Made by a program: the position numbers and the translations under genes. A stretch of DNA of 64,000 nucleotides from Lunularia cruciata. Lineage: Eukaryota > Streptophyta > Marchantiopsida > Lunulariales > Lunulariaceae. The stretch lies in the NCBI GenBank assembly GCA_948567375.1, contig OX419757.1, positions 25,234,001 through 25,298,000 of the forward strand. Direction: 5' to 3'. How positions within the stretch are numbered: the first letter of the stretch is position 1; the number at the start of each line of letters is the position of its first letter. Positions 9,784 to 20,240 of this stretch are shown here, piece by piece. The notes under the pieces were generated by a model. That model worked only from the letters and a program-made list of their open reading frames with translations, did not search any database and was not told where the DNA came from.

Positions 9784-12700
9784 CAATTCCATACCCTTAG
9801 AGTCCTGTTTTGGAATGTTCATGGTCTCACTCATACCAAGTACTCCTACGCTAAGCCTTTGTGGGATGATGCTGATCTAATCAATCTTGTGGAGACATGG
9901 GAACATGAAGGAAACACCATTCAAGACATTGAAGGATTCACTCTTGTTGGCTCAACTTGGAACAAGCGGAGATTACACAAAGGAAGGGGCTTTGGAGGTA
10001 TTGCTACTTACGTCAGATTTGGCTTTGAGAAATCAGTCTCTTTGATAGATCAAGATTCAAGTGGACAATACCAATGGCTGAGGATTGTTTGAGTTGCCAC
10101 ACCTTGCTTCATTGCTGTTTGTTACTTTGCAATGTTGACATCACCAATCTATTCAAGTGGAGTTCTCAACACCATGCAACCTTTCCACTCCTTGACACAA
10201 GATGTGTTAGGGTTTCAAAGTAAAGGTGCAGTACTTGTTCTTGGTGATTTCAATGCTAGGATCCAAGCCTCTCAGATCCCTGACTTGAGTGAGCTTGAGA
10301 ATGATCCTTTCTATAGCTTGATAGACCATCCTAGTGCTTGGTCACGCTCTTCCAAAGATCCTATGTCCAACTCCATGAGTGAGCACTTTTTAAGCTTTGG
10401 TGCCAATTGTAGCTTGAAGATCTTGAATGGCCTTTCTCAATTTCCAGAAACTTGTAAAAGCACATGCTTTGCCTCAGGTGGATCAAGCAACATAGATTAT
10501 ATGCTCACTTCAACTAATGATATCCATCTTGTCTCAGATTTTGTTGTTTTAGATCCTCAACCTGAATCTGACCATGCACCTCTATCTTGTACCATCCTTC
10601 TTCCTTGCCTCAATAGAACCACATTACCTACTGACCATGCCTTTAGAGGCAAACTTCGTCTTGATTTTCACAAGAGAGACTTGTACCAACAAGCTATCCA
10701 AGAGAAATTGGGTTCAATGGAGTGGAGTTCTGATTTTCAACAACGTAGTGATCAATCGGTTGAACTTCTTCAATCCACATCAACTTCTTTGTTTCCAAGA
10801 GGCTCCCACAGGAAGAGACTTGGTCTCCCTTGCAATAGGTGGTATGATGCTGATTGCAAAATGGCAAGGATCAAAGCTATGGATAGGTCTCTTGATCTGA
10901 TTGCACAAAATCAGGCCTTTGTTTCATACAGAAAAATGGTGGAGTGCAAAAAGCGAGCATTTTTGAGACTCAAGGGGGTTGAGTTGAGCACTGAACTGAG
11001 GAGTAATCCCAAGGCTTTTTGGAAGAAGGTAACCATCAGATCTCCATATCCATTGCCGGACCTGAATGAGCTTTGTGACTTTGTGAAGGATCTGTACTTT
11101 TTCCCTAATGCTCCAAGCATGCACCTTTCCTTGGATCTACTCTTACCATCTTTGAAGCTGAGGTCAAGTACCAATTGAAGAAGTTGGCCAATGGTAAGGC
11201 TGAAGAACTTGATGGACTATGTGTTGAACTTCTGAAGTGGGGCGGTAGCCATCTGATTTCAGTACTCACTTCTCATTTGAATGAGGCAATCAAGTGTGGC
11301 TTTCTTGATAGATGGTGCTTCAAGAAGGTTATTCATATTCACAAGTCTGGCCAAAGAGATGTTGTCACCAATTACCGTACCATACTCAATGGTAGTGTCT
11401 TTGCCAAGTTGTATGGTTGAATTTTGGAGTCAAGGTTGAGCACTTGGGCTGAAAAGCACAAAATTTGAGCTAAGTGCCAAGGTGGTTTCAGATCAGGCTT
11501 TAGTACTTTGGACCACCTATTGGTACTCCGTGTTTTGTGGTGGAAATCCAAGGGTGTTGGGAGAGCTCTCTATGTTGCTTTTATTGATTTCAAGAAGGCT
11601 TTTGATAAGGTGCTCGGGAAATCTCTAAGTGAGGGACTCATTGAAGTGGGTGTTTCAGCTTATCTAATTGGTGCTATCTCTAGAATCTATGAGAAAGTGA
11701 TTGTGAAACTTTCATCTTTGAGCTTTCAAGATGTCCTTAGAACAATAGGTGTGATCCAAGGCTGCTCTTTATCTCCAACTCTGTTTGGAATCTTCATCGA
11801 TGATCTAGAGAGTCTACTCATGGAAGGCGGAGCTATTGGTGTACAGGTTGGCTCTTTGATGATACATCCACTCCTTTATGCAGATGATGTAGTGCTTCTC
11901 TCCACAAATCCACAAAGTTTAGAGAAGCAGTTGGATTCTCTTCTTTGCTTTTGCAATCAAACAAAGATGGAGGTGAACCTTGACAAGTCCAAGGTGATTG
12001 TGGTGGGTTCTAAAGGTGTCACACCTCTTTTTTTTGATGGATAGCAATTGGAACAGGTTTCTTTTTATAAGTTCTTGGGCCTTGAGTTTTCTCATGACTA
12101 TAGTTGGTCTACTTGTGTGAAGATGAGAATCAATGCAGGCTTTACAGCTTTGTATTCACTCATGAATTGCTCTAGACTTGCTCATCTTACCACATGGGAG
12201 TTGAAGAAGGTGTTTTTCAGATCTCTTGTGCAGCCGGTGGTTCTCTATGGTGCTCAGATTTGGGGTCCAAGTACTAAGAAGACATGGTGGCAAAAGGTGG
12301 AGAAAATTCAGAAACTGTTTTTGTGTGATGAACTTGGAGTGAGGACTCAAACTCCTTATGTATTGTTGCTTGCTGAAATAGGGTTTTTGCCTCTTGAGGC
12401 TGAAGCTTTGTTTTTGGCTCTCACATATGCCACTAAGGTGAGGTCCATGGAGCATGAGAGACTTCGCTACCAAGCTTTTTGTACCACTCTATCTATTGGT
12501 TGGTATACAGATCTGATTGCATGGGCCACAAGGTGGAATGTTTCTGAGCGACATTGGAGATTGGAGCCTATTGCACTTTGAGAAGTGGTCAAGGAGCAGT
12601 TCTTACTTTGCTTATGGCAGCAGCCCGGTACCAAGATGGTGTTCTATCAGCAGTTTGTGAATCCTATGTTGGTGTATTGTGAGCAAGATAATCTCTTGGC

Positions 12701-13016
12701 TAGGATTCCTACTTCACTTAGACATGTTATTGCTCAATATAGAACTAGTTCTCATAGACTAGAAGTAGAACAAGGACGTTGGCAACATATAGAGCACTCC
12801 ATGCGACTTTGCAAATTGTGTACTATGAGCAAAGTTGAGGATGAGCATCATGTGTTTGTTGATTGCCCTTGTTACATGCACATTAGAGTAAGACATCAGA
12901 TTATTTGTAGTGATTTCTCAACTCTCTTACAGGTTGAAGCTTTAGCGTCAAGGAAGTACATGATAGAGGTTAGTTTACATTGGACCAATTTGTTATTGAT
13001 GGGTCAGATGCCCTAG
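9784..13016 (+). pseudogene. LINE-B ORF2
   Basis: Homologous throughout to LINE-J ORF2, with endonuclease motifs (WNVHGL, LVETWEH, GDFNARI, SDHAPLSC) and RT motifs (FIDFKKAFDK, IQGCSLSP, YADD) still readable. Premature stops lie at 10090-10092, 11418-11420, 11466-11468, 12042-12044 and 12579-12581, with a frameshift near 11120. Three of the five stops are CGA to TGA and one CAG to TAG, the changes expected from deamination of methylated cytosine. Confidence 0.87.
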
Positions 13017-13106
13017 GCTCACATTTCATGTGTTTTGTATTGTATTTCCAGCCTTTTGACTCTTTGGGTGTTTTGGGCTTTATATTTCATTGTTTCATTG
13101 TTTCAT

Positions 13107-13186
13107 AGCCTCCTTCTGCTTAATGGAGAATTGAACGTGGAACATTATCTTGCCTTCTAGAGAGGTCCTGGCAACGGAACCAAAAA
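13107..13186 (-). other. gypsy primer-binding site and adjoining leader
   Basis: On the minus strand the LTR end is followed after four T residues by TGGTTCCGTTGCCAGGA (plus-strand 13166-13182). A TGG start and a close resemblance to the TGGCGCCGTTGCCGGGGA site of many plant gypsy elements mark it as the tRNA primer-binding site. Its complement ends in CCA, as a tRNA 3' end does; which tRNA is not decided. 13107-13165 is leader cut off from the rest by LINE-B. Confidence 0.7.
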
Positions 13187-13877
13187 TGTGAGCCGGCCCG
13201 GCTGTCACTCAGGATGAACCTCTGATGGCTATTATGGTAGCGCACCATGGACTAAGAAGGCAAGGAACCCAAACTCCATCATACTCCTCCAAGGCTAACA
13301 CTCCAAGACTCAAGACATTGCTCACTAGAGAACTCAATGAGAGAGAGATAGTTGCAAATGAAAGGATGATGAGTACCTCCCCACCCCTTGTTTATATAAT
13401 TGTGAAATAGTTACATACCAAAGTTACTAATTACCGTAGTAACTCAAGTTACTAGACTAAAAGTCAAGTTAAGTCAAAAGTAGAAAGGAATATCCATTCA
13501 CATGGGCATATTCCCCTAAGCATGTGGTCTTATCTTGACCCAACCACTAAGTCAAGGATTCCTTCACATGGGCTATCCTTGGACTAAAGAAGAATCCAAA
13601 ACAAAAAGGCTTGCGAGCCCAAGAGTTCTCAACTCTTTCCACAAAGCCAAACACCTAGGAATAATACCAAGTCAACACACTAAAGTCCAAAATAGTGATG
13701 CTCATCTTTTCTACTTCCTCTAAAGTAAGGTCCCCTCTATCTTAGCTATGACTAACTTTAGCTAAACATGACTAATATAAAACCATCCTTTATCTCTATA
13801 TAAATAATATCATTTAAGTACTTGTAATACCAAGCTAAATATCACAATACCACACACATGTACAAATGGGTGTTACA
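13187..13877 (-). repeat. 5' LTR of the gypsy element
   Basis: 691 bp. On the minus strand it starts TGTAACACCC and ends GGCTCACA, so it has the canonical TG...CA ends, with the primer-binding site four bases inside. Its outer 339 bases match 1-339. A TATA-like ATTTATATAG on the minus strand (plus 13795-13807) is a plausible promoter element. The base next to the outer edge (13878) begins a LINE ORF1-like fragment. Confidence 0.88.
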
Positions 13878-13929
13878 GTCCATGATCCTCAAATTGTGCA
13901 AACTCACTCAGTTCTGAACTGAGTGAGTT
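13878..13929. repeat. LINE ORF1 scrap and 29-bp palindrome at the LTR edge
   Basis: 13878-13900 matches LINE ORF1 around VHDPQI (GTCCATGATCCTCAAATT), so the gypsy LTR abuts a LINE fragment and may have inserted into one. 13901-13929 is a perfect inverted repeat with 14-base arms (AACTCACTCAGTTC) around one T. Its right arm is the 5' terminus of LINE-C; the same terminus ends LINE-G at 34201-34214. The left arm is that terminus copied in reverse. Confidence 0.65.
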
Positions 13930-14880
13930 TCGAAAGTTTGAGAAGAGAGGAGTCTTGAAACTTTGAGAAGCCATATCTCCCTACATACTAGTCCAAATGT
14001 TGCGGTTTTGATCTAGTTTGAAGCGCCTTGCCAACAGCTTTCTATAGTCAGCACGATTGCATCATTTTGAGCTTGGTGCAAAACGTTATGAGTGATTGAA
14101 ATTTTTGTCACACGAGCCAGACTTGAGATTTCAAATCTTCATCATATGGTGTCCAAATGAAATGATTTTTGTGACATCTGAAGCGCTTTCAAAAGCTCTT
14201 TTGATTGGTACCAGGCACACGTCCAGAGCACATACACACAGGAAGTTATGTAGATTCAAATTCTGCCATCTCTCGGAGATTTTAGGGTTTGAGCTCAATT
14301 TTCCACACCTTGTAACTTTTTGGTTCCATGTCCAAATCTTTCAATCTTGGGCTCATTGGAAACACCTGTGGAAGGGCTTTCTTTTGAATACCTGCTTGCT
14401 GAAGTTGGAGTTATGTGGAAGAAGTTTCGAATTTCATCAATATGGGTTCTTGTGTGGTTGATGGTGCTCAAATCTGCAACTTTCAGAGATTGGAACTTTG
14501 GACTCACATCTTCAAATGAGGTGATCTTGGTCTCATTAGAAGCATCTTGTCAAAAGCTATTTATTGAGATTGTTTTCATAGAATTTGAAGCTTTGTGCTT
14601 GAAGGTATGAGCATTTGAATTCTGTGACTCAATGAGGTTTAGAAGTTTACCATAGATAACTCTAGACGCCATGACTCCATGTATACTGGCTCAAATGAGT
14701 TCATTTTTGAGTCATTGGATAGAATTTCTCAAGAGCTTTTGCTCGAGTTATCAGTTGTAGATTTTGAGGTACTGTAGCCAAGGTTGTGAATTTTCGAAAT
14801 CTGTAAGATTTCAAAATTTTCATGCATGAAAAGTTCAAATTCAAAAGTTTGTAACTTTTGATTTACAAGTCCAAAGGAGT
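13915..14880 (+). mobile_element. LINE-C part 1: 5'UTR, cut by LINE-D
   Basis: Begins with the family 5' terminus and runs through the 5'UTR monomers (for example the TTCCATGTCCAAATC and CAAATGAGGTGATCTTGG units) to a sequence that resumes at 20131 (GTCCAAAGGAGT here, AGATTTTTGGTTCATG there). The two parts together form one element interrupted by LINE-D. There is no gene in this stretch. A 27-base filler (20104-20130) lies between LINE-D and part 2, and no target duplication is clear. Confidence 0.82.
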
Positions 14881-14983
14881 AATGAAACAATGAAACAATG
14901 AAATATAAAGCCCAAAAGACCCAAAGAGTCAAAAGGCTACAAACACAATACAAAACACATGAAATGTGAGCCTAGGCAAGGGC

Positions 14984-17900
14984 CTAGGGCATCGGACCAA
15001 TTTGTAACAAATTGGTCCGATGTAAAGTAACTTCTGTCATGTACTTCCCTAATGCTAAAGCTTCAACCTGTAAGAGAGTTGAGAAGTCACTGCAAGTAAT
15101 CTGATGTCTAACTCTAATCTGCATGTAACAAGGGCAATCAACAAACACATGATGCTCATCCTCAACTTTGCTCATAATACACAATTTGCAAAGTCGCATG
15201 GAGTGCTCTATCTGCTGCCAACGTCCTTGTTCTACTTCTAGTCTATGAGAACTAGTTCTATATTGAGCGATAACATGTCTCAATGAAGTAGAAATCCTAG
15301 CCAAGAGATAATCTTGCTCACAATACACCAACATAGGATTTACAAACTGCTGATAGAACACCATCTTGGTACCGGGTTGCTGCCATAAGCGAAGTAAAAA
15401 CTGCTCCTTGATCACCTCTCGAAGTGCAATAGGCTCCAATCTCCAATGTCGCTCAGAAACATTCCACCTTGTGGCCCATGCAATCAGATCTGTATACCAA
15501 CCGACAGATAGAGTGGCACAAAAAGCTTGGTAGGGAAGTCTCTCATGCTCCATGGACCTCACCTTAGTGGCATATGTGATAGCTAAAAACAAAGCTTCAG
15601 CCTCAAGAGGTAAAAATCCTGTTTCAGCAAGCAAGAATACATAAGGAGTTTGAGTCCTCACCCCAAGTTCATCACACAAAAACAATTTCTGAACTTTCTC
15701 CACCTTTTGCCACCATGTCTTCTTAGTACCTGGACCCCAAATCTGAGCACCATAGAGAACCACCGGCTGCACAAGAGATCTGAACAGCACCTTCTTCAAC
15801 TCCCATGTGGTGAGGTGAGCAAGTCTACTGCGGTTCATGAGTGAATACAAAGCTCTAAAGCCTGCATTGATTCTCATCTTCACACAAGTAGACCAACTAT
15901 AGTCATGAGAAAACTCAAGACCCAAGTACTTATAAGAACAAACCTGCTCCAATTGCTGTCCATCAAAAAAGAAAGGTGTGACACCTTTAGAGCCCACCAC
16001 AATCACCTTGGACTTGTCAAGGTTCACCTCCATCTTTGTTTCATTGCAAAAGCAAAGTAGAGAATCCAACAGCTTCTGTAAACTCTGTGGATTTGTGGAG
16101 AGAAGCACTACATCATCTGCATAAAGGAGTGCATGTATCATCAAAGAGCCAACCTGTACACCTATAGCTCCAGCTTCCATGAGTAGACTCTCTAGATCAT
16201 CGATGAAGATTCCGAACAGAGTTGGAGACAGAGAGCAGCCTTGGATCACACCCATTGTGCTAAGGACATCTTGAGAGCTCAAAGATGAAAGTTTCACAAT
16301 CACTTTCTCATAGAGTCTAGAGATAGCACCAATCAGATCAGCTGAAACACCCACTTCAATGAGTCTCTCACTTAGAGATTTCCTGAGCACCTTATCAAAG
16401 GCCTTCCTGAAATCAATAAAGGCAACATAGAGAGCTCTCCCAACCCCCTTGGATTTGCACCACAAAACATGAAGTACCAATAGGTGATCCAAAGTACTAA
16501 AGCCTAATCTGAAACCAGCTTGGCACTTAGCTCGAATTTTGTGCTTTTCAGCCCAAGTGCTCAACCTTGACTCCAAAATTCGACCATACAACTTGGCAAA
16601 GACACTACCAACAAGTATGGTACGGTAATTGGTGACAACATCTCTCTGGCCAGACTTGTGAATAGGAACTACCTTCTTGAAGCACCATCTATCCGGAAAG
16701 CCACACTTGATTGCCTCATTCAAATGAGAAGTGAGTATTGAAATCAGTTGGCTACCGCCCCACTTCAGAAGTTCAACACATAGTCCATCAAGGTCTTCAG
16801 CCTTACCATTGGCCAACTTCTTCAATTGGTACTTGACATCAGCTTCAGAGATGGTGAGAGCAGATCCAAGGCAAGGTGCCATGCTTGGAGCATTTGGGAA
16901 AAAGTACAAATCCTTCACATAGTCACAAAGCTCATTCAGGTCCAGCGATGGAGATGGAGATCTGATGGTTACTTTCTTCCAGAAAGCCTTGGGATTGCTC
17001 CTCAATTCAGTGCTCAACTCAACTCCTTTGAGTCTTAGAAATGCCCGCTTTTTGCACTTCACCAACTTTTTGTATAAAACAAAAGCTTGATTTTGTGCAA
17101 TCTGATCAAGAGATCTATCCATAGCTTTGATCCTTGCCATTTTGCAATCAGCATCATACCATCTATTCCAAGGGAGACCAAGTCTCTTCCTGTGGGAGCC
17201 TCTTGGAAACAAAGAAGTTGATGTAGATTGAAGAAGTTCAATCAATTGATCACTACGTTGTTGAAAATCAGAACTCCACTCCATAGAACTCAATTTCTCT
17301 TGGATAGCTTGTTGGTACAAGTCTCTCTTGTGAAAATCTAGACGAAGTTTGCCTCTAAAAGCATGGTCTATAGGTAATGTGGTTCTATTGAGGCAAGGAA
17401 AAAGGATGGTACAGGATAGAGGTGCATGGTCTGATTCTGGTTGAGGATCTAAAACAGCAAAATCTGAGACAAGATGGATATCATTAGCTGAAGTGAGCAT
17501 ATAATCTATGGTGCTTGATCCACCTGAGGCAAAGCATGTGCTTTTACAAGTTTCTGGAAATTGAGAAAGGCCATTCAAGATCTTCAAGCTACAATTGGCA
17601 CCAAAGCTCAAAAAGTGCTCACTCATGGAATTGGACATAGGATCTTTGGAAGAGCGTGACCAAGCACTAGAATGGTCTATCAAGCTGTGGAAAGGATCAT
17701 TCTCAAGGTCGCTCAAGTCAGGGATCTGAGAGGCTTGGATCCTAGCATTGAAATCACCAAGAACAAGGACTGCACCTTTACTTTGAAACTCTAACACATC
17801 CTTCGTCAAGGAATGGAAAGGCTGCATGGTGTTGAGAAGTCCACTTGAATAGATTGGTGATGTCAACGGGGCAAAGTAACAAACAGCAATGAAGCAAGGT

Positions 17901-18217
17901 GTGGCAACTCCTCCAATCCTCAGCCAATGGTATTGTCCACTTGAATCTTGACCTATCAAAGAGACTGATTTCTCAAAGCCAAATCTGACGTAAGTAGCAA
18001 TACCTCCAAAGCCCCTTCCTTTGTGTTGTCTCCGCTTGTTCCAGGTTGAACCAACAAGAGTGAATCCTTCAATGTCTTGAATGGTGTTTCCTTCATGTTC
18101 CCATGTCTCCACAAGATTGATCAGATCAGCATCATCCCACAAAGGCTTAGCGCTGGAGTACTTGGTATGTGTGAGCCCATGAACATTCCAAAATAGTACT
18201 CTAAAGGTCTGGAATTG
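14984..18217 (-). CDS. LINE-D ORF2: endonuclease/reverse transcriptase (readthrough product)
   Basis: About 1077 codons, open from the ORF1 TAG (18218-18220) to the TAG at 14984-14986. APE endonuclease nicks target DNA and RT copies the element RNA from the nick. Motifs match LINE-J ORF2: FWNVHGL, LVETW, GDFNARI, SDHAPLSC; FIDFRKAFDK, IQGCSLSP, YADD; C-terminal CKLC...HH...C. Six residues differ from LINE-J (Trp for Cys in GLPCNRW, Lys for Arg in LYRKLVK, Ile for Val in LISVLTS, Ile for Thr in EAGATG, Glu for Gln in CNQTK, Cys for Ser in QVSSYKY). No in-frame ATG precedes the endonuclease motifs, so the start is taken as the codon after the leaky TAG. Confidence 0.88.
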   Translation of the reverse strand, partial: QFQTFRVLFWNVHGLTHTKYSSAKPLWDDADLINLVETWEHEGNTIQDIEGFTLVGSTWNKRRQHKGRGFGGIATYVRFGFEKSVSLIGQDSSGQYHWLRIGGVATPCFIAVCYFAPLTSPIYSSGLLNTMQPFHSLTKDVLEFQSKGAVLVLGDFNARIQASQIPDLSDLENDPFHSLIDHSSAWSRSSKDPMSNSMSEHFLSFGANCSLKILNGLSQFPETCKSTCFASGGSSTIDYMLTSANDIHLVSDFAVLDPQPESDHAPLSCTILFPCLNRTTLPIDHAFRGKLRLDFHKRDLYQQAIQEKLSSMEWSSDFQQRSDQLIELLQSTSTSLFPRGSHRKRLGLPWNRWYDADCKMARIKAMDRSLDQIAQNQAFVLYKKLVKCKKRAFLRLKGVELSTELRSNPKAFWKKVTIRSPSPSLDLNELCDYVKDLYFFPNAPSMAPCLGSALTISEADVKYQLKKLANGKAEDLDGLCVELLKWGGSQLISILTSHLNEAIKCGFPDRWCFKKVVPIHKSGQRDVVTNYRTILVGSVFAKLYGRILESRLSTWAEKHKIRAKCQAGFRLGFSTLDHLLVLHVLWCKSKGVGRALYVAFIDFRKAFDKVLRKSLSERLIEVGVSADLIGAISRLYEKVIVKLSSLSSQDVLSTMGVIQGCSLSPTLFGIFIDDLESLLMEAGAIGVQVGSLMIHALLYADDVVLLSTNPQSLQKLLDSLLCFCNETKMEVNLDKSKVIVVGSKGVTPFFFDGQQLEQVCSYKYLGLEFSHDYSWSTCVKMRINAGFRALYSLMNRSRLAHLTTWELKKVLFRSLVQPVVLYGAQIWGPGTKKTWWQKVEKVQKLFLCDELGVRTQTPYVFLLAETGFLPLEAEALFLAITYATKVRSMEHERLPYQAFCATLSVGWYTDLIAWATRWNVSERHWRLEPIALREVIKEQFLLRLWQQPGTKMVFYQQFVNPMLVYCEQDYLLARISTSLRHVIAQYRTSSHRLEVEQGRWQQIEHSMRLCKLCIMSKVEDEHHVFVDCPCYMQIRVRHQITCSDFSTLLQVEALALGKYMTEVTLHRTNLLQIGPMP

Positions 18218-19057
18218 CTATGCAATAGCTGACAATTTCTTTTGAGTAATCACAGCTCTATTATCTCTCAAGAATGCAACAAAACCTGCTTGTTGAGCCT
18301 CCTTCACTTTTGCTAATTCTCCCTTCTTTGCTTGCCATTGGAGAGGTGTGAGATCAGGGTCCAACCAGATACGCCGCCCCTTTAGTATAGCTTTGTTCCC
18401 CATCACTGCATTCTTTTGAGTCTCTGAGCCAAACCTCACCAAAATGCTTCTTGGTTGTGCACCTTGTTGTCCCAATCTATATGCTTGCAAAATTTGAGGA
18501 TCATGGACTCTCAAAGAATCAGCAATAAACTCACACACTATGGCCTTGGTGTCTTCCTTCTCAATCTCAGGCAAACCTGAAATCCTCAAGTTCTTCATTC
18601 TCACCAATTGGTTCTCCTTCTCAACCTCATGCTCTTGCAAGTAAGAGATTTGAGCCACCTTCGTAGCTTCAGCATATGACTTCATCTTGACCTCTAATGT
18701 GTCAACCATCTCTTGCAGCCCTCCATTTTGTGAAGCAATGTTGGTGGCTTGTGCTCCCAAGGAAGCAACCTTCTCAGTAGCATCCACCATACCCTTGGTG
18801 GAGTCTAACATCAAATTGCTACTCTTCTTGAGTTCTTGGATATCTACGGTGATCGAATTCAGAGATTCTTTCACAGTCAAGACATCAACTCTTACGGTTT
18901 GCAAATCTGCCATAAGAGTGTTCATGCATTGAGACATGGGGGCAAAAAAGCTCTTGAGTTCCTTGTGGAAGTCATTTGCTTTTCTATACATTTCAGCAAG
19001 CTGTTGCTGTTTTGAAGCTATCTCAGCAATGTCTTGCATCATCTTGGAAGCTTCCAT
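18218..19057 (-). CDS. LINE-D ORF1: RNA-binding coiled-coil protein
   Basis: 279 aa from ATG 19057 to TAG 18218-18220. One residue differs from LINE-J ORF1 by my reading (SETQKNAV for SETQRNAV). N-terminal half is heptad-rich coiled coil; the C-terminal half is L1 ORF1p-like (RMKNLRISGLPE, PRSILVRFGSETQ, GRRIWLDPDLTP, AFLRDNRAVI). L1 ORF1p binds element RNA and acts as a nucleic-acid chaperone in the ribonucleoprotein. The stop is in the TAG-CAA-TTC context. Confidence 0.9.
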   Translation of the reverse strand: MEASKMMQDIAEIASKQQQLAEMYRKANDFHKELKSFFAPMSQCMNTLMADLQTVRVDVLTVKESLNSITVDIQELKKSSNLMLDSTKGMVDATEKVASLGAQATNIASQNGGLQEMVDTLEVKMKSYAEATKVAQISYLQEHEVEKENQLVRMKNLRISGLPEIEKEDTKAIVCEFIADSLRVHDPQILQAYRLGQQGAQPRSILVRFGSETQKNAVMGNKAILKGRRIWLDPDLTPLQWQAKKGELAKVKEAQQAGFVAFLRDNRAVITQKKLSAIA

Positions 19058-20240
19058 TCTAAAATTTCTAACAGATACTATGAGAATGTATCCTCTGGTT
19101 CACTCACACTCTGTGAACACCAATAGCTCTACACCAAAAATCAACTCCTTTGGACTTGTAAATCAAAAGTTGCAAACTTTTGAATTTGAGTTTTTCCTAC
19201 ATGAAAATTTTGAAATCCTACAGATTTCGAAAATTCATAACCTTGGCTACAGTACTTGAAAATCTACAATAGATGACTCAATCAAAAGCTCTTGAGAAAT
19301 TCTATCCAATGAATCAAAAATGAACTCATTTGAGCCAATAGACATGAAGTTATGGCCTCTAGAGTTCTCTATGGAAACTTCTAAACCTCATTGAATCACA
19401 GAATTCAAATGCTGATAACTGCAAGCACAAAGCTTCAAATTCTATGAAATGAATTTCAATCAATAGCTCTTGACAAGATGCTTCTAATGAGTCCAAGATC
19501 ACCTCATTTGAAGATGTGAGTCCAAAGTTCCAGCCTCTGAAAGTTGCAGATTTGAGCACCACCAACCGCACAAAAACACAGATTGATGAATTTCGAAACT
19601 TCTTCCACAGAACTCCAACTTCAGCAACCAGGAGTTCAAAAGAAAGCTCTCTCACAGCTCTTTCCAATGAGTCCAAGATTGAAAGATTTGGACATGGAAC
19701 CAAAAAGTTACAAGGTGTTGAAAATTGAGCTCAAACCCTAAAATCTCCGAGAGATGGCAGAATTCGAATCTTCTTAACTTTCTTTGTGTAGGTGCTCTGC
19801 AAGCCAGCGTAGTATCAATCGAAAGAGCTTTCAAAGGCGCTTCTAATGCCACAAAAATCACTCCATTTGGACACCATATGATGAAGATTCGAACTCTCAA
19901 GTCTAGCTCCTGTGTCAGAAATTTCAATCACTCATAACGTTTCGCTCAAAGCTCAGAATGACACAATCTTGGTGGCTATGGAAAGGTCTTGGCAAGGCGC
20001 TTCGAACGATACCAAAACCGCAACGTTTGGACATGTATGTAGGGAGATATGGCTTCTCAAACTTTCGGGACTCCTCTCCTCTCAAACTTTCGAAACTCCA
20101 CTCCCAAGACATGAGAGTACTCATGCACTGGGATTAGATTTTTGGTTCATGAAAAAAAGTAAATGTAGAGCTATTTCTGTTCACATAGCCTAAGTGAACC
20201 AGAGGATTCACTCTCATAGTATCTATTTAGAGCTTTTAGA

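Larger units (their letters stand above)
7899..13106 (+). mobile_element. LINE-B, full length, decayed, inside the gypsy leader
   Basis: 5208 bp, close to the 5218 bp of intact LINE-J. It begins with the family 5' terminus (GGTTTCCAAAGTTTAAG here), has the ~1 kb 5'UTR, ORF1, the in-frame TAG-CAA-TTC junction (9781-9789), ORF2, 3'UTR and a short TTTCATTG tail ending at 13106. It splits the gypsy leader (7898) from the gypsy primer-binding region (13107). No convincing target duplication is visible. It carries at least seven nonsense codons and two frameshifts, so it is the most eroded full-length copy. Confidence 0.9.
1..13877 (-). mobile_element. Ty3/gypsy LTR retrotransposon, decayed, with two LINE insertions
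   Basis: The element reads on the minus strand: 5' LTR (13187-13877), primer-binding site, leader, a zinc-knuckle ORF, gag, protease, RT, RNase H, integrase, polypurine tract and a 3' LTR clipped by the window start. RT before integrase defines Ty3/gypsy. LINE-A (565-2134) and LINE-B (7899-13106) interrupt it; without them the internal part is about 6.1 kb, a normal size. The LTR copies overlap over 339 positions with no indels and about 13 mismatches by my count, so the element is not very recent, and both LINEs came later. Every coding block has stops or frameshifts and RT has lost two catalytic aspartates, so it is dead. The clade within Ty3/gypsy is unresolved. Confidence 0.88.
14881..20103 (-). 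mobile_element. LINE-D, full length and intact, inside LINE-C
   Basis: Minus-strand twin of LINE-J: matching features have coordinates that always sum to 55271, so the two 5.2-kb copies differ by no net indel. Tail (AATGAAACAATGAAACAATG on the plus strand) starts at 14881; 5' end near 20103. Both ORFs are open. Flanks differ from those of LINE-J, so these are separate insertions of closely related RNAs. LINE-D has six private residues in ORF2 where LINE-J keeps the family consensus, so it is likely a daughter or sister of LINE-J. Confidence 0.93.

Noticed and set aside
18687-18932. 81-aa frames antisense to ORF1, recurring in many copies
   Set aside because: Shadow frames of the coiled-coil coding region; no independent start context or conservation signal.
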